Shown here one piece after another: positions 17,939 to 26,394 of a DNA stretch of 64,000 nucleotides. Both the position numbers and the translations under genes were made by a program. How positions within the stretch are numbered: position 1 is the first letter of the stretch; each line of letters opens with the position of its first letter. The notes beneath the pieces are model-generated. The model saw nothing but the letters and a program-made list of their open reading frames with translations, ran no database searches and had not been told where the DNA came from. The stretch lies in NCBI RefSeq assembly GCF_016865365.1, contig NZ_AP024469.1, positions 248,001 to 312,000 of the forward strand. Direction: 5' to 3'. This stretch comes from Geobacter sp. SVR. GTDB taxonomy: Bacteria > Desulfobacterota > Desulfuromonadia > Geobacterales > Pseudopelobacteraceae.

Positions 17939-19123
17939 ATGGCTCGCGTAAAGCAAAGAGCAAAGAGCCCATTATGCGGCAGGTATTTAATACACAACAT
18001 ATTTCTAATTACATTGATACGGTCTATTGACTTTGTCTTGAATATTTTTTGTTACAAAAAAAAATCATCAGACTTTAATACTCCTAAGTCTATTTTATTT
18101 TCAAACATTGCCCACATGGGCGACGTATTAATAGCAACATCTGTATTACCAGTTATAAAAAAAGCATTTCCTGATATAAAAATTGGTTTTTTGGCTGGCT
18201 CATGGTCAGCACAAATAGTTAATAAACATCCGATGGTGGATAAAGTACATATAGTGGATCATTGGAGACTCAATAGATCGAATAAAAATATTATAACCAA
18301 GCTACGTCATTATCTCAGGACACGAAGTAATGCATTAAATGAAATCAAGCAAGAGCGTTATGATATAAGCATTGATCTCTATTATTTTTTTCCAAATACC
18401 ATACTAATGTTATATCTAAGTGGTATTCCTGTGCGCATTGGATATACCAGTGCAGGATTTGGTGCACTACTCACACATGCAAACGAGTGGTATGAAAATA
18501 AGAGTCATGTCTTGGAATATCATAGAGACTTATTGAAACAGCTAAAACTTGATAATGATACTCTTATGGTTATGCAACCTTCAGTATCTCGACAACCGGA
18601 TATTCAAATACCATTCGCTGATACTTGCTTACAAAATAAAAATTATATCATCATACATATTGGTGCTGGAGCAGCATTCAAAGAGTGGCCGGATAAGTAT
18701 TGGATAACACTATTAACCTTACTTGAAAGAGACGGTGTACAGCTATGCTTTACCGGTACGGGCTTATCTGAATTCAATAAGATAGAAACAATTATTTCCG
18801 GTATCAATGGCTGCGTCAATCTCTGTGATAAGCTGAGTTGGGATGCCTTTGTAGAAGTAGTTGCCGGTGCAAAACTTCTAATTGGTGTTGATTCGTTGGC
18901 CGGGCATCTGGCAGCTGCAGTTCATGTGCCTTTTATAGTTATTAAAACCGGCATTACGAGTAATCAATGGAGACCATTTGGGGATGGGGCGGTTTTAACG
19001 TATCCCGTATCTTGTGCGCCCTGCTACCTGAAAAACGGATGTGAAAGTATGGGCTGTGTTCGTCTTGTAAAGCCCGAGGACGTCTATTCTGAAATAGAGA
19101 CTTTTTTGAATTTTAGTGGCTGA
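17939..19123 (+). CDS. Glycosyltransferase family 9 (heptosyltransferase-like)
   Basis: A GT9 enzyme of about 394 residues: N-terminal SNIAHMGDVLIATSVLPVIKKAFP, then IIIHIGAGAAFKEWPDKYW, and the late LIGVDSLAGHLAAAVHVPFIVI block that holds the ADP-heptose or related nucleotide sugar. The extreme C-terminus has four clustered cysteines (C-APC-LKNGC-ESMGC). The start at 17939 has GGAG nine bases upstream; ATG 17924 is possible. The gene is strongly AT-rich compared with its neighbours, suggesting separate acquisition. Confidence 0.87.
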   Translation: MARVKQRAKSPLCGRYLIHNIFLITLIRSIDFVLNIFCYKKKSSDFNTPKSILFSNIAHMGDVLIATSVLPVIKKAFPDIKIGFLAGSWSAQIVNKHPMVDKVHIVDHWRLNRSNKNIITKLRHYLRTRSNALNEIKQERYDISIDLYYFFPNTILMLYLSGIPVRIGYTSAGFGALLTHANEWYENKSHVLEYHRDLLKQLKLDNDTLMVMQPSVSRQPDIQIPFADTCLQNKNYIIIHIGAGAAFKEWPDKYWITLLTLLERDGVQLCFTGTGLSEFNKIETIISGINGCVNLCDKLSWDAFVEVVAGAKLLIGVDSLAGHLAAAVHVPFIVIKTGITSNQWRPFGDGAVLTYPVSCAPCYLKNGCESMGCVRLVKPEDVYSEIETFLNFSG

Positions 19124-19152
19124 ATTTTCTCTTCTGACATCTTGGTGATCAC

Positions 19153-20247
19153 ATGAGATTCGTATTCATCAACACGGGGACCAAGGAGCAGAACGCCGGC
19201 ATTATCAGGTGCATCGGTCTGGGATCACAGCTCGCACAGTTGGGTCATGATGTCATAATTCTCATCACTGACAACCCGGAAAACGTTCAGCAGTACGGCA
19301 GCCGCTGGAAAGGGATGCGTTTTCTCTACGTAAAGAGCGGACGGCTCATCGAGCAATTGCACAAGTTTCTGCGCCTTGCCTTGCTAGGGGGTGTCGATGT
19401 AGTGCACTGCATGGGGGCCGGTTCCTCCATCTTTCTCCCCGCGTTGATCAACAAAAAGCTGTTCGGGAAGAAATTCCAGCTCATTGTCGATTACGAGGAC
19501 AAGCAGTCGCTGCTGGTGTTGCCGGGCAAGAGACGCCTGCACCTGTTGTATGAGCATCTGAGCTTCCAGTGTGCCGATAAGATTGTCTGTGCCAGTAAAG
19601 AACTTACCGGGGAATACCTGGCAAAGAACAGCAACACCTACTATCTGCCGTTTGCTGTCAGTCAATGCCGACCTGTTGGCCCTCCTGAAAGTGCAGGAAA
19701 TCAGCCGAATGATCCCCTTGAAATCGGATACTTGGGAAGCCTCACCGAGGCCTACAGCGGGCAATTGGATTACCTGTTCCGACTCATGCCACGCCTCAAA
19801 AAAAGAGTTGGACCGGCCCGCCTCAATATCGCGGGCTCGGGCCCACTGCGAGAGCACTATCTCAACAAGGCCCTTGAAATGGGGTTACAGGATGATGTGA
19901 TATTCCGCGGCTTTGTACCTGATTCCCAATTGGATCAGTTTTTTGCCAGCATCGACGTAGTTGTCTGTTATTTCCCTGATCTGCCCATTAACAGGTATCG
20001 CTGTCCCAACAAGGTATTCCTCTACTGTTCTTATGGGCTTCCCATAGTCTCCAACAGGGTCGGTGAAGTGGCCAGCCTGCTCGATCACTACGCCAATGCG
20101 GTATTTTACGACGATAAGGACGAGGATTCCTGTATTGATGCCACGCGCGCAGCATTACAGCTTCCCAGGGCTGTACCGCCCGAGTTCTATCTCGCTCATG
20201 ACTGGACTGCAAGGACAGAGCGCTATCTGGAGATCGTGAAAGCATGA
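19153..20247 (+). CDS. Glycosyltransferase family 4
   Basis: A 364-residue GT-B protein with an N-terminal Rossmann-like half (GIIRCIGLGSQLAQLGHDVIIL) and a C-terminal donor half (IAGSGPLREHYLNKALEMGLQDDVIFRGFV, then RYRCPNKVFLYCSYGLPIV). The EX7E pattern is degenerate, so the donor is uncertain. It is the first of five genes joined by four-base start/stop overlaps (20244, 21314, 22552, 23517), meaning tight translational coupling through to the sugar-phosphate transferase. Confidence 0.87.
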   Translation: MRFVFINTGTKEQNAGIIRCIGLGSQLAQLGHDVIILITDNPENVQQYGSRWKGMRFLYVKSGRLIEQLHKFLRLALLGGVDVVHCMGAGSSIFLPALINKKLFGKKFQLIVDYEDKQSLLVLPGKRRLHLLYEHLSFQCADKIVCASKELTGEYLAKNSNTYYLPFAVSQCRPVGPPESAGNQPNDPLEIGYLGSLTEAYSGQLDYLFRLMPRLKKRVGPARLNIAGSGPLREHYLNKALEMGLQDDVIFRGFVPDSQLDQFFASIDVVVCYFPDLPINRYRCPNKVFLYCSYGLPIVSNRVGEVASLLDHYANAVFYDDKDEDSCIDATRAALQLPRAVPPEFYLAHDWTARTERYLEIVKA

Positions 20248-21317
20248 TAGCAATCAACGGCAAGATATTCACCCAACGTATGAGCGGCCTGGGACGATTC
20301 GCCTTCGAGGTGACCCGCCGGTTGCTGGATGCCGGCACGCACATGGTGATCTATACGCCCAACAAGCCCTTGCACGACGACTATCAGTCCCTGGCCAACT
20401 GGATACACCGGGACAGCTTCGGGATGCATCCATTTTTATGGGAACTGTTTCGCCTGCCCGTGCTCCTTGGCAAAAGCGGGTGCTCTCTGTTGTGGTCGCC
20501 GGCCAATATCGGTCCGATTTTCCCCGGGGTGCCCCATTACCTGACTCTGCACGACCTGACCTTCATTCATGACGCCACATGGATGGATAGACTTCCCAGG
20601 CTCCTGTACCGCACGTTGATTCCTCTCATCTGCAAAGGTACCGAATACCTTATAAGCCCAACAGAGGTCATTCGGCAGGAGGTTCTCGCCCATCTGCCTG
20701 AAAAGCCTGCCGGACACGTGCTTATGTGCCATCAGGGGGGCGATCACGTGCCGCTCCGTGATTCGTCGCCGCCTGAACAGCCGTTGGACAGTGAGAAATA
20801 TTTTGTCTTCCTGGGAAACATCGACAGACGAAAGAATCTTGCCCGGATTGTGGATGCTTGGGCTCTCGCCAGAAAAAAGGTCGATCAACCCCTCAAGTTG
20901 TACATCATTGGCGCGGTCAAGTTTAAAGGAAACTATAGTATTGACGTTGAAGATGCATCTATAGAGATACGCTCAAACCTCGATGATGCAGCTGTCTTTG
21001 CTCTGTTGTCCCAAGCACGGGGGCTTCTGTTTCCCTCCTTGTACGAGGGGTTCGGCTTCCCGATGCTTGAGGCCATGCGTTCCGGCTGCCCCGTGATTAC
21101 CAGCAACATCGGCGCCATGGCAGAAGTAGCCGGCAGTGCAGCCTTACTGGTTGATCCCCATTCGGCACAAGAAATTGCGACAGCGATTGTAGACCTGTGC
21201 CGTTCGGATGAACTGCACGGCAAGCTGGTCGGTATGGGATTCGAAAGACAGAAAACGTTCACGTGGGACCGCACTGCACATTATTATCTCGATCTCTTTT
21301 CGCGGGAGTGCCGATGA
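20244..21317 (+). CDS. Glycosyltransferase family 4
   Basis: A 357-residue GT-B enzyme: FTQRMSGLGRFAFEVTRRLL near the N-terminus, YFVFLGNIDRRKNLARIVDAW in the linker, and FPSLYEGFGFPMLEAMRSGCPVITSN carrying the EX7E donor motif. It resembles mannosyl/rhamnosyltransferases of O-antigen synthesis. It overlaps its neighbours by four bases at both ends. Confidence 0.92.
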   Translation: MIAINGKIFTQRMSGLGRFAFEVTRRLLDAGTHMVIYTPNKPLHDDYQSLANWIHRDSFGMHPFLWELFRLPVLLGKSGCSLLWSPANIGPIFPGVPHYLTLHDLTFIHDATWMDRLPRLLYRTLIPLICKGTEYLISPTEVIRQEVLAHLPEKPAGHVLMCHQGGDHVPLRDSSPPEQPLDSEKYFVFLGNIDRRKNLARIVDAWALARKKVDQPLKLYIIGAVKFKGNYSIDVEDASIEIRSNLDDAAVFALLSQARGLLFPSLYEGFGFPMLEAMRSGCPVITSNIGAMAEVAGSAALLVDPHSAQEIATAIVDLCRSDELHGKLVGMGFERQKTFTWDRTAHYYLDLFSRECR

Positions 21318-22555
21318 AAATTCTCTTCGTAACCCCTCGTTTTCCTTACCCACCCCACCGGGGCGACACCAGTGTCCCCTATCACCGCATGCGGCTGTTG
21401 AGTCAGCGTCACGAGATCACGCTACTGTCCTTCTATGAAAACGAAGACGAACTATCGGATATTGACGGGCTACGAAGCCTTTGCCGGAGAATCGAAACAG
21501 TCAGGCTGCCCAAATGGCGCTCCTATTCCAACATGGTGCTGATGGGGCTTCTTTCCCGAATGCCGCTGCAGGTACTCTATTATCTTTCAGGGAAGTTCAG
21601 GACGCGTCTCAACGAGTTGCTCAAGGATGAAGCTTTTGACGTGATCCATGTCTTCATGTTGCGTATCGCGCCTTATTTTTTTGATATTCCGGGTCCGAAG
21701 GTCATTGACCTGATCGACTCCATGCAGCTCAATTTCCAGCGTCGCGTTCAACTGGCGCGTTTGCCCAAACGACTGTTGCTACAGGAGGAACTGCGGCGTG
21801 TCTCCAGCTACGAACGGAATATAGGGCAACATTTTGATCAGCTCGTTGTGGTTTCCCAAAAAGATGGCGCACACATCCCGTCTGGCAGGGTCAATGTGAT
21901 CCCTTTAGGAGTGGACACCGACATTTTCTCACCTGAAAAAGACGTACCCCAGTGCCCGGTGATAATTTTTTCCGGGAACATGTTTTACTCTCCCAATATA
22001 CAGGCGGTGACGTGGTTCGTAGAGTCGTGTTTTCCCCGTATCCAGAGGGTATTGCCGACAGTATCGCTGCTCATCGTAGGCAACAAACCACCTAAGACAA
22101 TTCTCGATCTGGGGCAAAAGGCCGGCATTACGGTGACCGGCTTTGTGGCGTCCATGCCGGATGCCTTACAGAGATCAAGCGTTTCAGTTACTCCCATGAG
22201 GTCGGGTTCCGGCATGCAGTTCAAGATTCTTGAGGCCATGGCGTGTGGTTTGCCGGTGGTTACTACTACTCTTGGCCTGGGGGACATCAAAGCAAGACCC
22301 GGTGAGGAGATTTTTGTCAAGGACAGTCCGGAGGAGTTTGCCGATGCAGTCATCCTGCTTCTCAGCACTCCAGAATTGGTCCAGAAAATCGGAGAAAAGG
22401 CGCGCCGATTTGTCGTGCAAAATCATAGCTGGGAGAGTGCCGCAGCGAGTGTGGAGCGGGTTTACGAGGATGTGCTGGAAAACAAACGTGGTAGAAGTTT
22501 TGAAACGGTACCACGTGCCGCATCACCACTTTTGATCCCAAGGGTTATTAAATGA
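21314..22555 (+). CDS. Glycosyltransferase family 4 (sugar transferase, PEP-CTERM/EpsH-like type)
   Basis: A 413-residue GT-B enzyme starting MKILFVTPRFPYPPHRGDT, a beginning typical of the TIGR03087-like group. The donor domain includes IFSGNMFYSPNIQAVTWFV and PMRSGSGMQFKILEAMACGLPVV. ATG 21314 overlaps the preceding stop by four bases, which fixes the start. The acceptor is unknown. Confidence 0.9.
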   Translation: MKILFVTPRFPYPPHRGDTSVPYHRMRLLSQRHEITLLSFYENEDELSDIDGLRSLCRRIETVRLPKWRSYSNMVLMGLLSRMPLQVLYYLSGKFRTRLNELLKDEAFDVIHVFMLRIAPYFFDIPGPKVIDLIDSMQLNFQRRVQLARLPKRLLLQEELRRVSSYERNIGQHFDQLVVVSQKDGAHIPSGRVNVIPLGVDTDIFSPEKDVPQCPVIIFSGNMFYSPNIQAVTWFVESCFPRIQRVLPTVSLLIVGNKPPKTILDLGQKAGITVTGFVASMPDALQRSSVSVTPMRSGSGMQFKILEAMACGLPVVTTTLGLGDIKARPGEEIFVKDSPEEFADAVILLLSTPELVQKIGEKARRFVVQNHSWESAAASVERVYEDVLENKRGRSFETVPRAASPLLIPRVIK

Positions 22556-23520
22556 AGGTATTGGTAACCGGCGCGTCCGGTTTTGTGGGGAGGGCGCTCT
22601 GTACAAGAATAGTCCGGGAAGGCCGCACCGTACGCGGTACCGTGCTGGCCTCGGAAGCCCCAGCATCACTTGTTGCCGGGGTGGCCCCCGCTGTTGTCGA
22701 ACCGCTGGGGGCAGCCACGCCGTGGGGGCACGCTCTTGCAGATATCGATACAATTATCCATCTGGCAGCACGCGTGCACGTCATGCGTGAAAGCTCCTCA
22801 AATCCGCTTAAAGCGTTTCGGGCGGTCAACACGGAAGGTACCGAATGTCTCGCCCGCCACGCTGCTACTGCCGGCATTCGCCGTTTTGTTTTTATGAGCA
22901 CGATCGGGGTACATGGGAGTAATTCAGGAAACCTTCCCTATGCGGAAAGCGACAAGCCTTGTCCGCACAACACCTATTCGGTTTCAAAACTTGAAGCTGA
23001 GAACAAGCTTCGAGAGATAGCAGCAGAAACGGGCATGGAGGTGGTCGTCATACGCGCTCCTCTTGTGTATGGCCCGGAAAACCCCGGAAATTTTCTGAAT
23101 CTTCTCAAGGTGGTGCAGCGCTGCCTTCCGCTTCCGCTGGCTTCAATCAGTAACAAGCGCAGCCTCCTCTACGTAGAAAACCTTGTCGATGCCCTGCTCA
23201 CCTGCGCCACGCATCCCGCTGCCGCAGGCAAGACCTTCCTGGTGAGTGATGGTGAGGATATCTCCACCCCCGAACTTATCAGGAAGACCGCAGCCGCACT
23301 TGGCGTGCCGGCCCGTCTGTTTCCTTTCCCCATGCCCTTGGTGAGGGTTGTGGGCACGCTGTCCGGCAAAAGCGCTGCTGTTAATCGCCTCATTGGTTCG
23401 CTTATGGTCGATAGTTCAAAGATTCGCCAGGAACTGGGATGGACACCGCCGTTCATGATGGAAGAAGGGTTACAGGCCACGGCGGAATGGTATCTGAAGA
23501 CACAGAGGAATGCGTCATGA
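22552..23520 (+). CDS. UDP-sugar 4-reductase/epimerase (WbpV/WreQ-like SDR)
   Basis: A 322-residue extended short-chain dehydrogenase with the dinucleotide motif TGASGFVGRALC (residues 5-16), the segment DTIIHLAARVHV and catalytic YSVSK near 142. In organisms where this type lies next to a small phosphoglycosyl transferase and a WbpM homologue, it reduces UDP-4-keto-6-deoxy-GlcNAc to UDP-N-acetylquinovosamine (or the fucosamine epimer). That context is exact here (23517 and 24391), so this role is favoured over UDP-glucose 4-epimerase. It overlaps both neighbours by four bases. Confidence 0.87.
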   Translation: MKVLVTGASGFVGRALCTRIVREGRTVRGTVLASEAPASLVAGVAPAVVEPLGAATPWGHALADIDTIIHLAARVHVMRESSSNPLKAFRAVNTEGTECLARHAATAGIRRFVFMSTIGVHGSNSGNLPYAESDKPCPHNTYSVSKLEAENKLREIAAETGMEVVVIRAPLVYGPENPGNFLNLLKVVQRCLPLPLASISNKRSLLYVENLVDALLTCATHPAAAGKTFLVSDGEDISTPELIRKTAAALGVPARLFPFPMPLVRVVGTLSGKSAAVNRLIGSLMVDSSKIRQELGWTPPFMMEEGLQATAEWYLKTQRNAS

Positions 23521-24077
23521 AGCGGTTCTTCGATATTGTCACATCACTTGCCATTCTGATGCTGTGTGGCGTGCCGATGCTGTTGGTGGCCCTTCTCGTG
23601 AAGCTTACGTCCAAAGGGCCCGTGCTCTACTGGTCCGACCGGGTAGGCAGGGAGAATGCCATCTTCAGCATGCCCAAATTTCGCACCATGCGCACGAATA
23701 CCCCGGCTGTGGCTACCCATCTTCTGGATGACCCTGATCGCTGGCTGACGCCGATCGGAGAATTCCTCCGCAAGACCAGCCTGGACGAGTTGCCGCAGCT
23801 CTGGAGCATTCTGGTTGGAGACATGAGCCTTGTAGGTCCCCGGCCGGCGCTCTTCAACCAGGACGATCTGGTAGCGCTGCGGACGGAAAAGGGGGTACAC
23901 CGACTGGTCCCCGGATTGACGGGATGGGCACAGGTCAATGGCCGTGACGAGTTGCCCATTCCAGTGAAGGTTGAAATGGATGCATTTTATTTGTCTCACC
24001 GATCATGTGCCTTCGATCTGCGGATCATCCTTCTGACCTTTTCCAAGGTAGTGCGTAGTGAAGGGGTCAAACATTGA
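23517..24077 (+). CDS. Monotopic polyprenyl-phosphate sugar-1-phosphate transferase (PglC/WreU-like)
   Basis: A compact 186-residue bacterial sugar transferase. It has a re-entrant hydrophobic helix at about 8-31 after KRFFDIV, then MPKFRTMRTN, the catalytic Asp-Glu pair in TSLDELPQLW, the GDMSLVGPRPAL block and PGLTGWAQVNGRDELP. It should load the first sugar phosphate onto undecaprenyl phosphate and so begin repeat-unit synthesis. With WbpV-like and WbpM-like enzymes on either side, the sugar is probably QuiNAc or FucNAc. The start overlaps the upstream stop by four bases. A terminator follows. Confidence 0.94.
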   Translation: MKRFFDIVTSLAILMLCGVPMLLVALLVKLTSKGPVLYWSDRVGRENAIFSMPKFRTMRTNTPAVATHLLDDPDRWLTPIGEFLRKTSLDELPQLWSILVGDMSLVGPRPALFNQDDLVALRTEKGVHRLVPGLTGWAQVNGRDELPIPVKVEMDAFYLSHRSCAFDLRIILLTFSKVVRSEGVKH

Positions 24078-24110
24078 CCGCGTGTTTCAGGAACAGCACG
24101 ATGTAATGCA

Positions 24111-24139
24111 AAACCCCGCTTCTCCAGGCGGGGTTTTTT
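24111..24139 (+). terminator. Rho-independent terminator
   Basis: CCCCGC (24114-24119) pairs with GCGGGG (24128-24133), extended by AAA/TTT and followed by a six-T run. It closes the glycosyltransferase operon 34 bases after its last stop. Confidence 0.88.
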
Positions 24140-24390
24140 ATTTGAGCGAGCAGTAAAAATCAGATTTTTTTGCAGCACACACCAGCCGACACGCCGGACG
24201 CTGCCGTACAATCCGTCCGCCCTCCACCAAGTCTTATCCCGCCTTGCAGCGCCATTTGCCGGCCTTTCGAAGGCCCCTGATGAAGTGTTCACCCGGGAAG
24301 AATTTTCTTGATGGGTTGATTTGCAATTTCACATTAAGGTATTACACTTTCTCAATGGGTAGACACTTCTAATATTCGGACGCTCTTCAT
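24140..24390. promoter_or_regulatory. Spacer with possible promoter for wbpM-like gene
   Basis: About 250 bases after the terminator with no gene. A weak sigma-70-like arrangement (TTGATT near 24314, GTATTA about 17 bases on) could start transcription of the 24391 gene. The match is poor and only the need for a promoter after a terminator supports it. Confidence 0.3.
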
Positions 24391-26316
24391 ATGCTGACGC
24401 CTCGCAGGATTAAAGTGTTTCTCTGTGACCTGGTTTTGATCAGCCTTGCGCTCTGCCTCGCCTTCCTGCTCAGGTTCGATTTCAGGTTGGCGCCTGCGGA
24501 GCTGGAGTTGCTCAAAGATTGTCTGCTGGTCGTTCTGGTTGTAAAGCCACTGGTTTTCATTACAGTCGGTTTTTATCAGAGTCTGTGGCGTTATGCCTCC
24601 CTGCAGGATGGGATCGAAATATTCAAGGGGATCAGTTTTTCGACCATTCTTGCCGTTACTGCGCTGCTATTCCTGCGTCAATTCACCCCCCTGCCCCGCT
24701 CAATTTTCGTGCTCGACTGGTTTTTGCTGTTTGCACTGGTTGCCGCAAGCCGGCTTGTCTGGCGCATTTATCGTGAGAGCTGCATAACCGGCAAACCTTG
24801 CGGAGGCCAGCGTACACTGATTATCGGCGCCGGAGAGGCCGGAAGTCTGCTGCTGAAAGAGATCCGGCGCCAGCCGCATACATCGTACAATGTCATAGGT
24901 TTTGTGGATGATGATCCTGAGAAGAGAGGTATGAAATTGCATGGAGTGCCGGTATTGGGAGTGAGCAGGCAGCTCAGGGCGCTGATTATGGCACATGAGA
25001 TCGAAGAAGTGATTATCGCCATGCCCTCGGCCAACGGGAAGATTATCAAGCCGATTATCGACTCCTGCAAAAATGCCAACGTGACCTTCAAGACGCTGCC
25101 AAGCATCAACGAGTTGATCAATGGAAAGCTGACGGTGTCCCAGATCAAGAACGTGGAGATCCAGGATCTGCTGGGGCGGGCGCCGGTCGTGCTGGACCGC
25201 GAGCTTATAGGAGATTACCTGACCGGCAAGCGGGTGGTTGTCACCGGGGCAGCCGGCAGCATAGGCAGCGAAATCTGTCGTCAGGTGGCCGACTTTCAAC
25301 CGGATAAGCTGATTTTGCTGGAACAGGCGGAAACGCCGCTGTACGAAATCGAAAAAGAGTTGACGCTTCGTTTCCCGGGCCTGCGAGTAGTACCCTTGGT
25401 TGCCGACGTGCGGGACCGCGAAAAGATCTTTGAGGCTTTCGAGGAATACGCGCCCGAAGTGGTGTTCCATGCTGCCGCCTACAAGCATGTGCCCATGATG
25501 GAGTACAATCCGACCCAGGCCGTATTGAACAATGTTTTTGGCTCCCGCAACATTGCCGATGCGGCACATTATTTCAGAATCCGCAATCTCGTCATGATCT
25601 CCACGGACAAAGCGGTAAATCCCACCAACATCATGGGGGCGTCCAAGCGCGCCGCGGAGATCTATATACAGGCCTTGTCGCGCACCAGCAGCACGAAATT
25701 CACCACCGTCCGTTTCGGAAATGTGCTGGGCAGCAATGGCAGCGTGATCCCCCTGTTCAAGGAGCAGATCGCCAAGGGGGGGCCGGTTACGGTAACCGAC
25801 AGGCGCATTATCCGGTATTTCATGACCATCCCCGAGGCAACCCAGCTTGTGCTGCAGGCCGGCAGCATGGGGCGCGGCGGTGAGATCCTGGTGCTCGATA
25901 TGGGCGAACCGGTCCGTATCGTCGACTTGGCTGAAGAACTCATCAGATTGTCGGGCCTCACCCCCTATGAAGACATCGATATCGTATTTACCGGTCTGCG
26001 GCCGGGGGAGAAGCTGTTTGAGGAACTGCTGATCGATGGTGAAGGCATCCTCCCAACGACACATGGCAAGATTCGGGTGCTGACCCCGGTGCAGGTCGAA
26101 ATGGGACCGGTCAAGGCCGAACTGGAGCTGCTGTACGACGCGTCGCGTAAAAACCGTGTCCATGAACTGATGGCATCGCTGAAGCGTCTGGTCCCCGAAT
26201 TCAAGCCTGCCTACAGCTTTACCGGCGAGGCCCCGCTCATATTTCAGCGCGTGCGGCCGGATCTGTTTCCTCCCCTTTTGGCCGAAAAGGCAAAAATTCT
26301 GCCTCTCAAAAAGTGA
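24391..26316 (+). CDS. Membrane nucleotide-sugar 4,6-dehydratase (WbpM/CapD/FlaA1 family)
   Basis: A 641-residue enzyme with four N-terminal membrane helices (within 1-125). A first nucleotide-binding fold follows (IIGAGEAGSLLLKEI, about 145-159), then the catalytic SDR domain (VTGAAGSIGSEICRQ, about 285-299). The triad is Ser-Met-Lys (STDKA then NIMGASK), as in long WbpM-type dehydratases where Met replaces Tyr. It converts UDP-GlcNAc to the 4-keto-6-deoxy intermediate, feeding the WbpV-like reductase at 22552 and the transferase at 23517. It is complete and very well conserved. Confidence 0.96.
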   Translation: MLTPRRIKVFLCDLVLISLALCLAFLLRFDFRLAPAELELLKDCLLVVLVVKPLVFITVGFYQSLWRYASLQDGIEIFKGISFSTILAVTALLFLRQFTPLPRSIFVLDWFLLFALVAASRLVWRIYRESCITGKPCGGQRTLIIGAGEAGSLLLKEIRRQPHTSYNVIGFVDDDPEKRGMKLHGVPVLGVSRQLRALIMAHEIEEVIIAMPSANGKIIKPIIDSCKNANVTFKTLPSINELINGKLTVSQIKNVEIQDLLGRAPVVLDRELIGDYLTGKRVVVTGAAGSIGSEICRQVADFQPDKLILLEQAETPLYEIEKELTLRFPGLRVVPLVADVRDREKIFEAFEEYAPEVVFHAAAYKHVPMMEYNPTQAVLNNVFGSRNIADAAHYFRIRNLVMISTDKAVNPTNIMGASKRAAEIYIQALSRTSSTKFTTVRFGNVLGSNGSVIPLFKEQIAKGGPVTVTDRRIIRYFMTIPEATQLVLQAGSMGRGGEILVLDMGEPVRIVDLAEELIRLSGLTPYEDIDIVFTGLRPGEKLFEELLIDGEGILPTTHGKIRVLTPVQVEMGPVKAELELLYDASRKNRVHELMASLKRLVPEFKPAYSFTGEAPLIFQRVRPDLFPPLLAEKAKILPLKK

Positions 26317-26394
26317 TGCTCATCTTCTTGTGCAGTCATGCAATGCAACGTGCGCCGTATAATGTTCAGGTATTGCAGTTTGGAGTTGCCGGTA

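Noticed and set aside
24700-26163. 487-codon minus-strand open frame opposite the WbpM-like gene
   Set aside because: It lies wholly antisense to a well-conserved enzyme and has no recognisable family, ribosome site or domain; it is a codon-bias shadow.
26338-26394. Earlier start for the Wzi-like gene
   Set aside because: The extra 19 residues lie before a proper signal peptide and no ribosome site precedes 26338.
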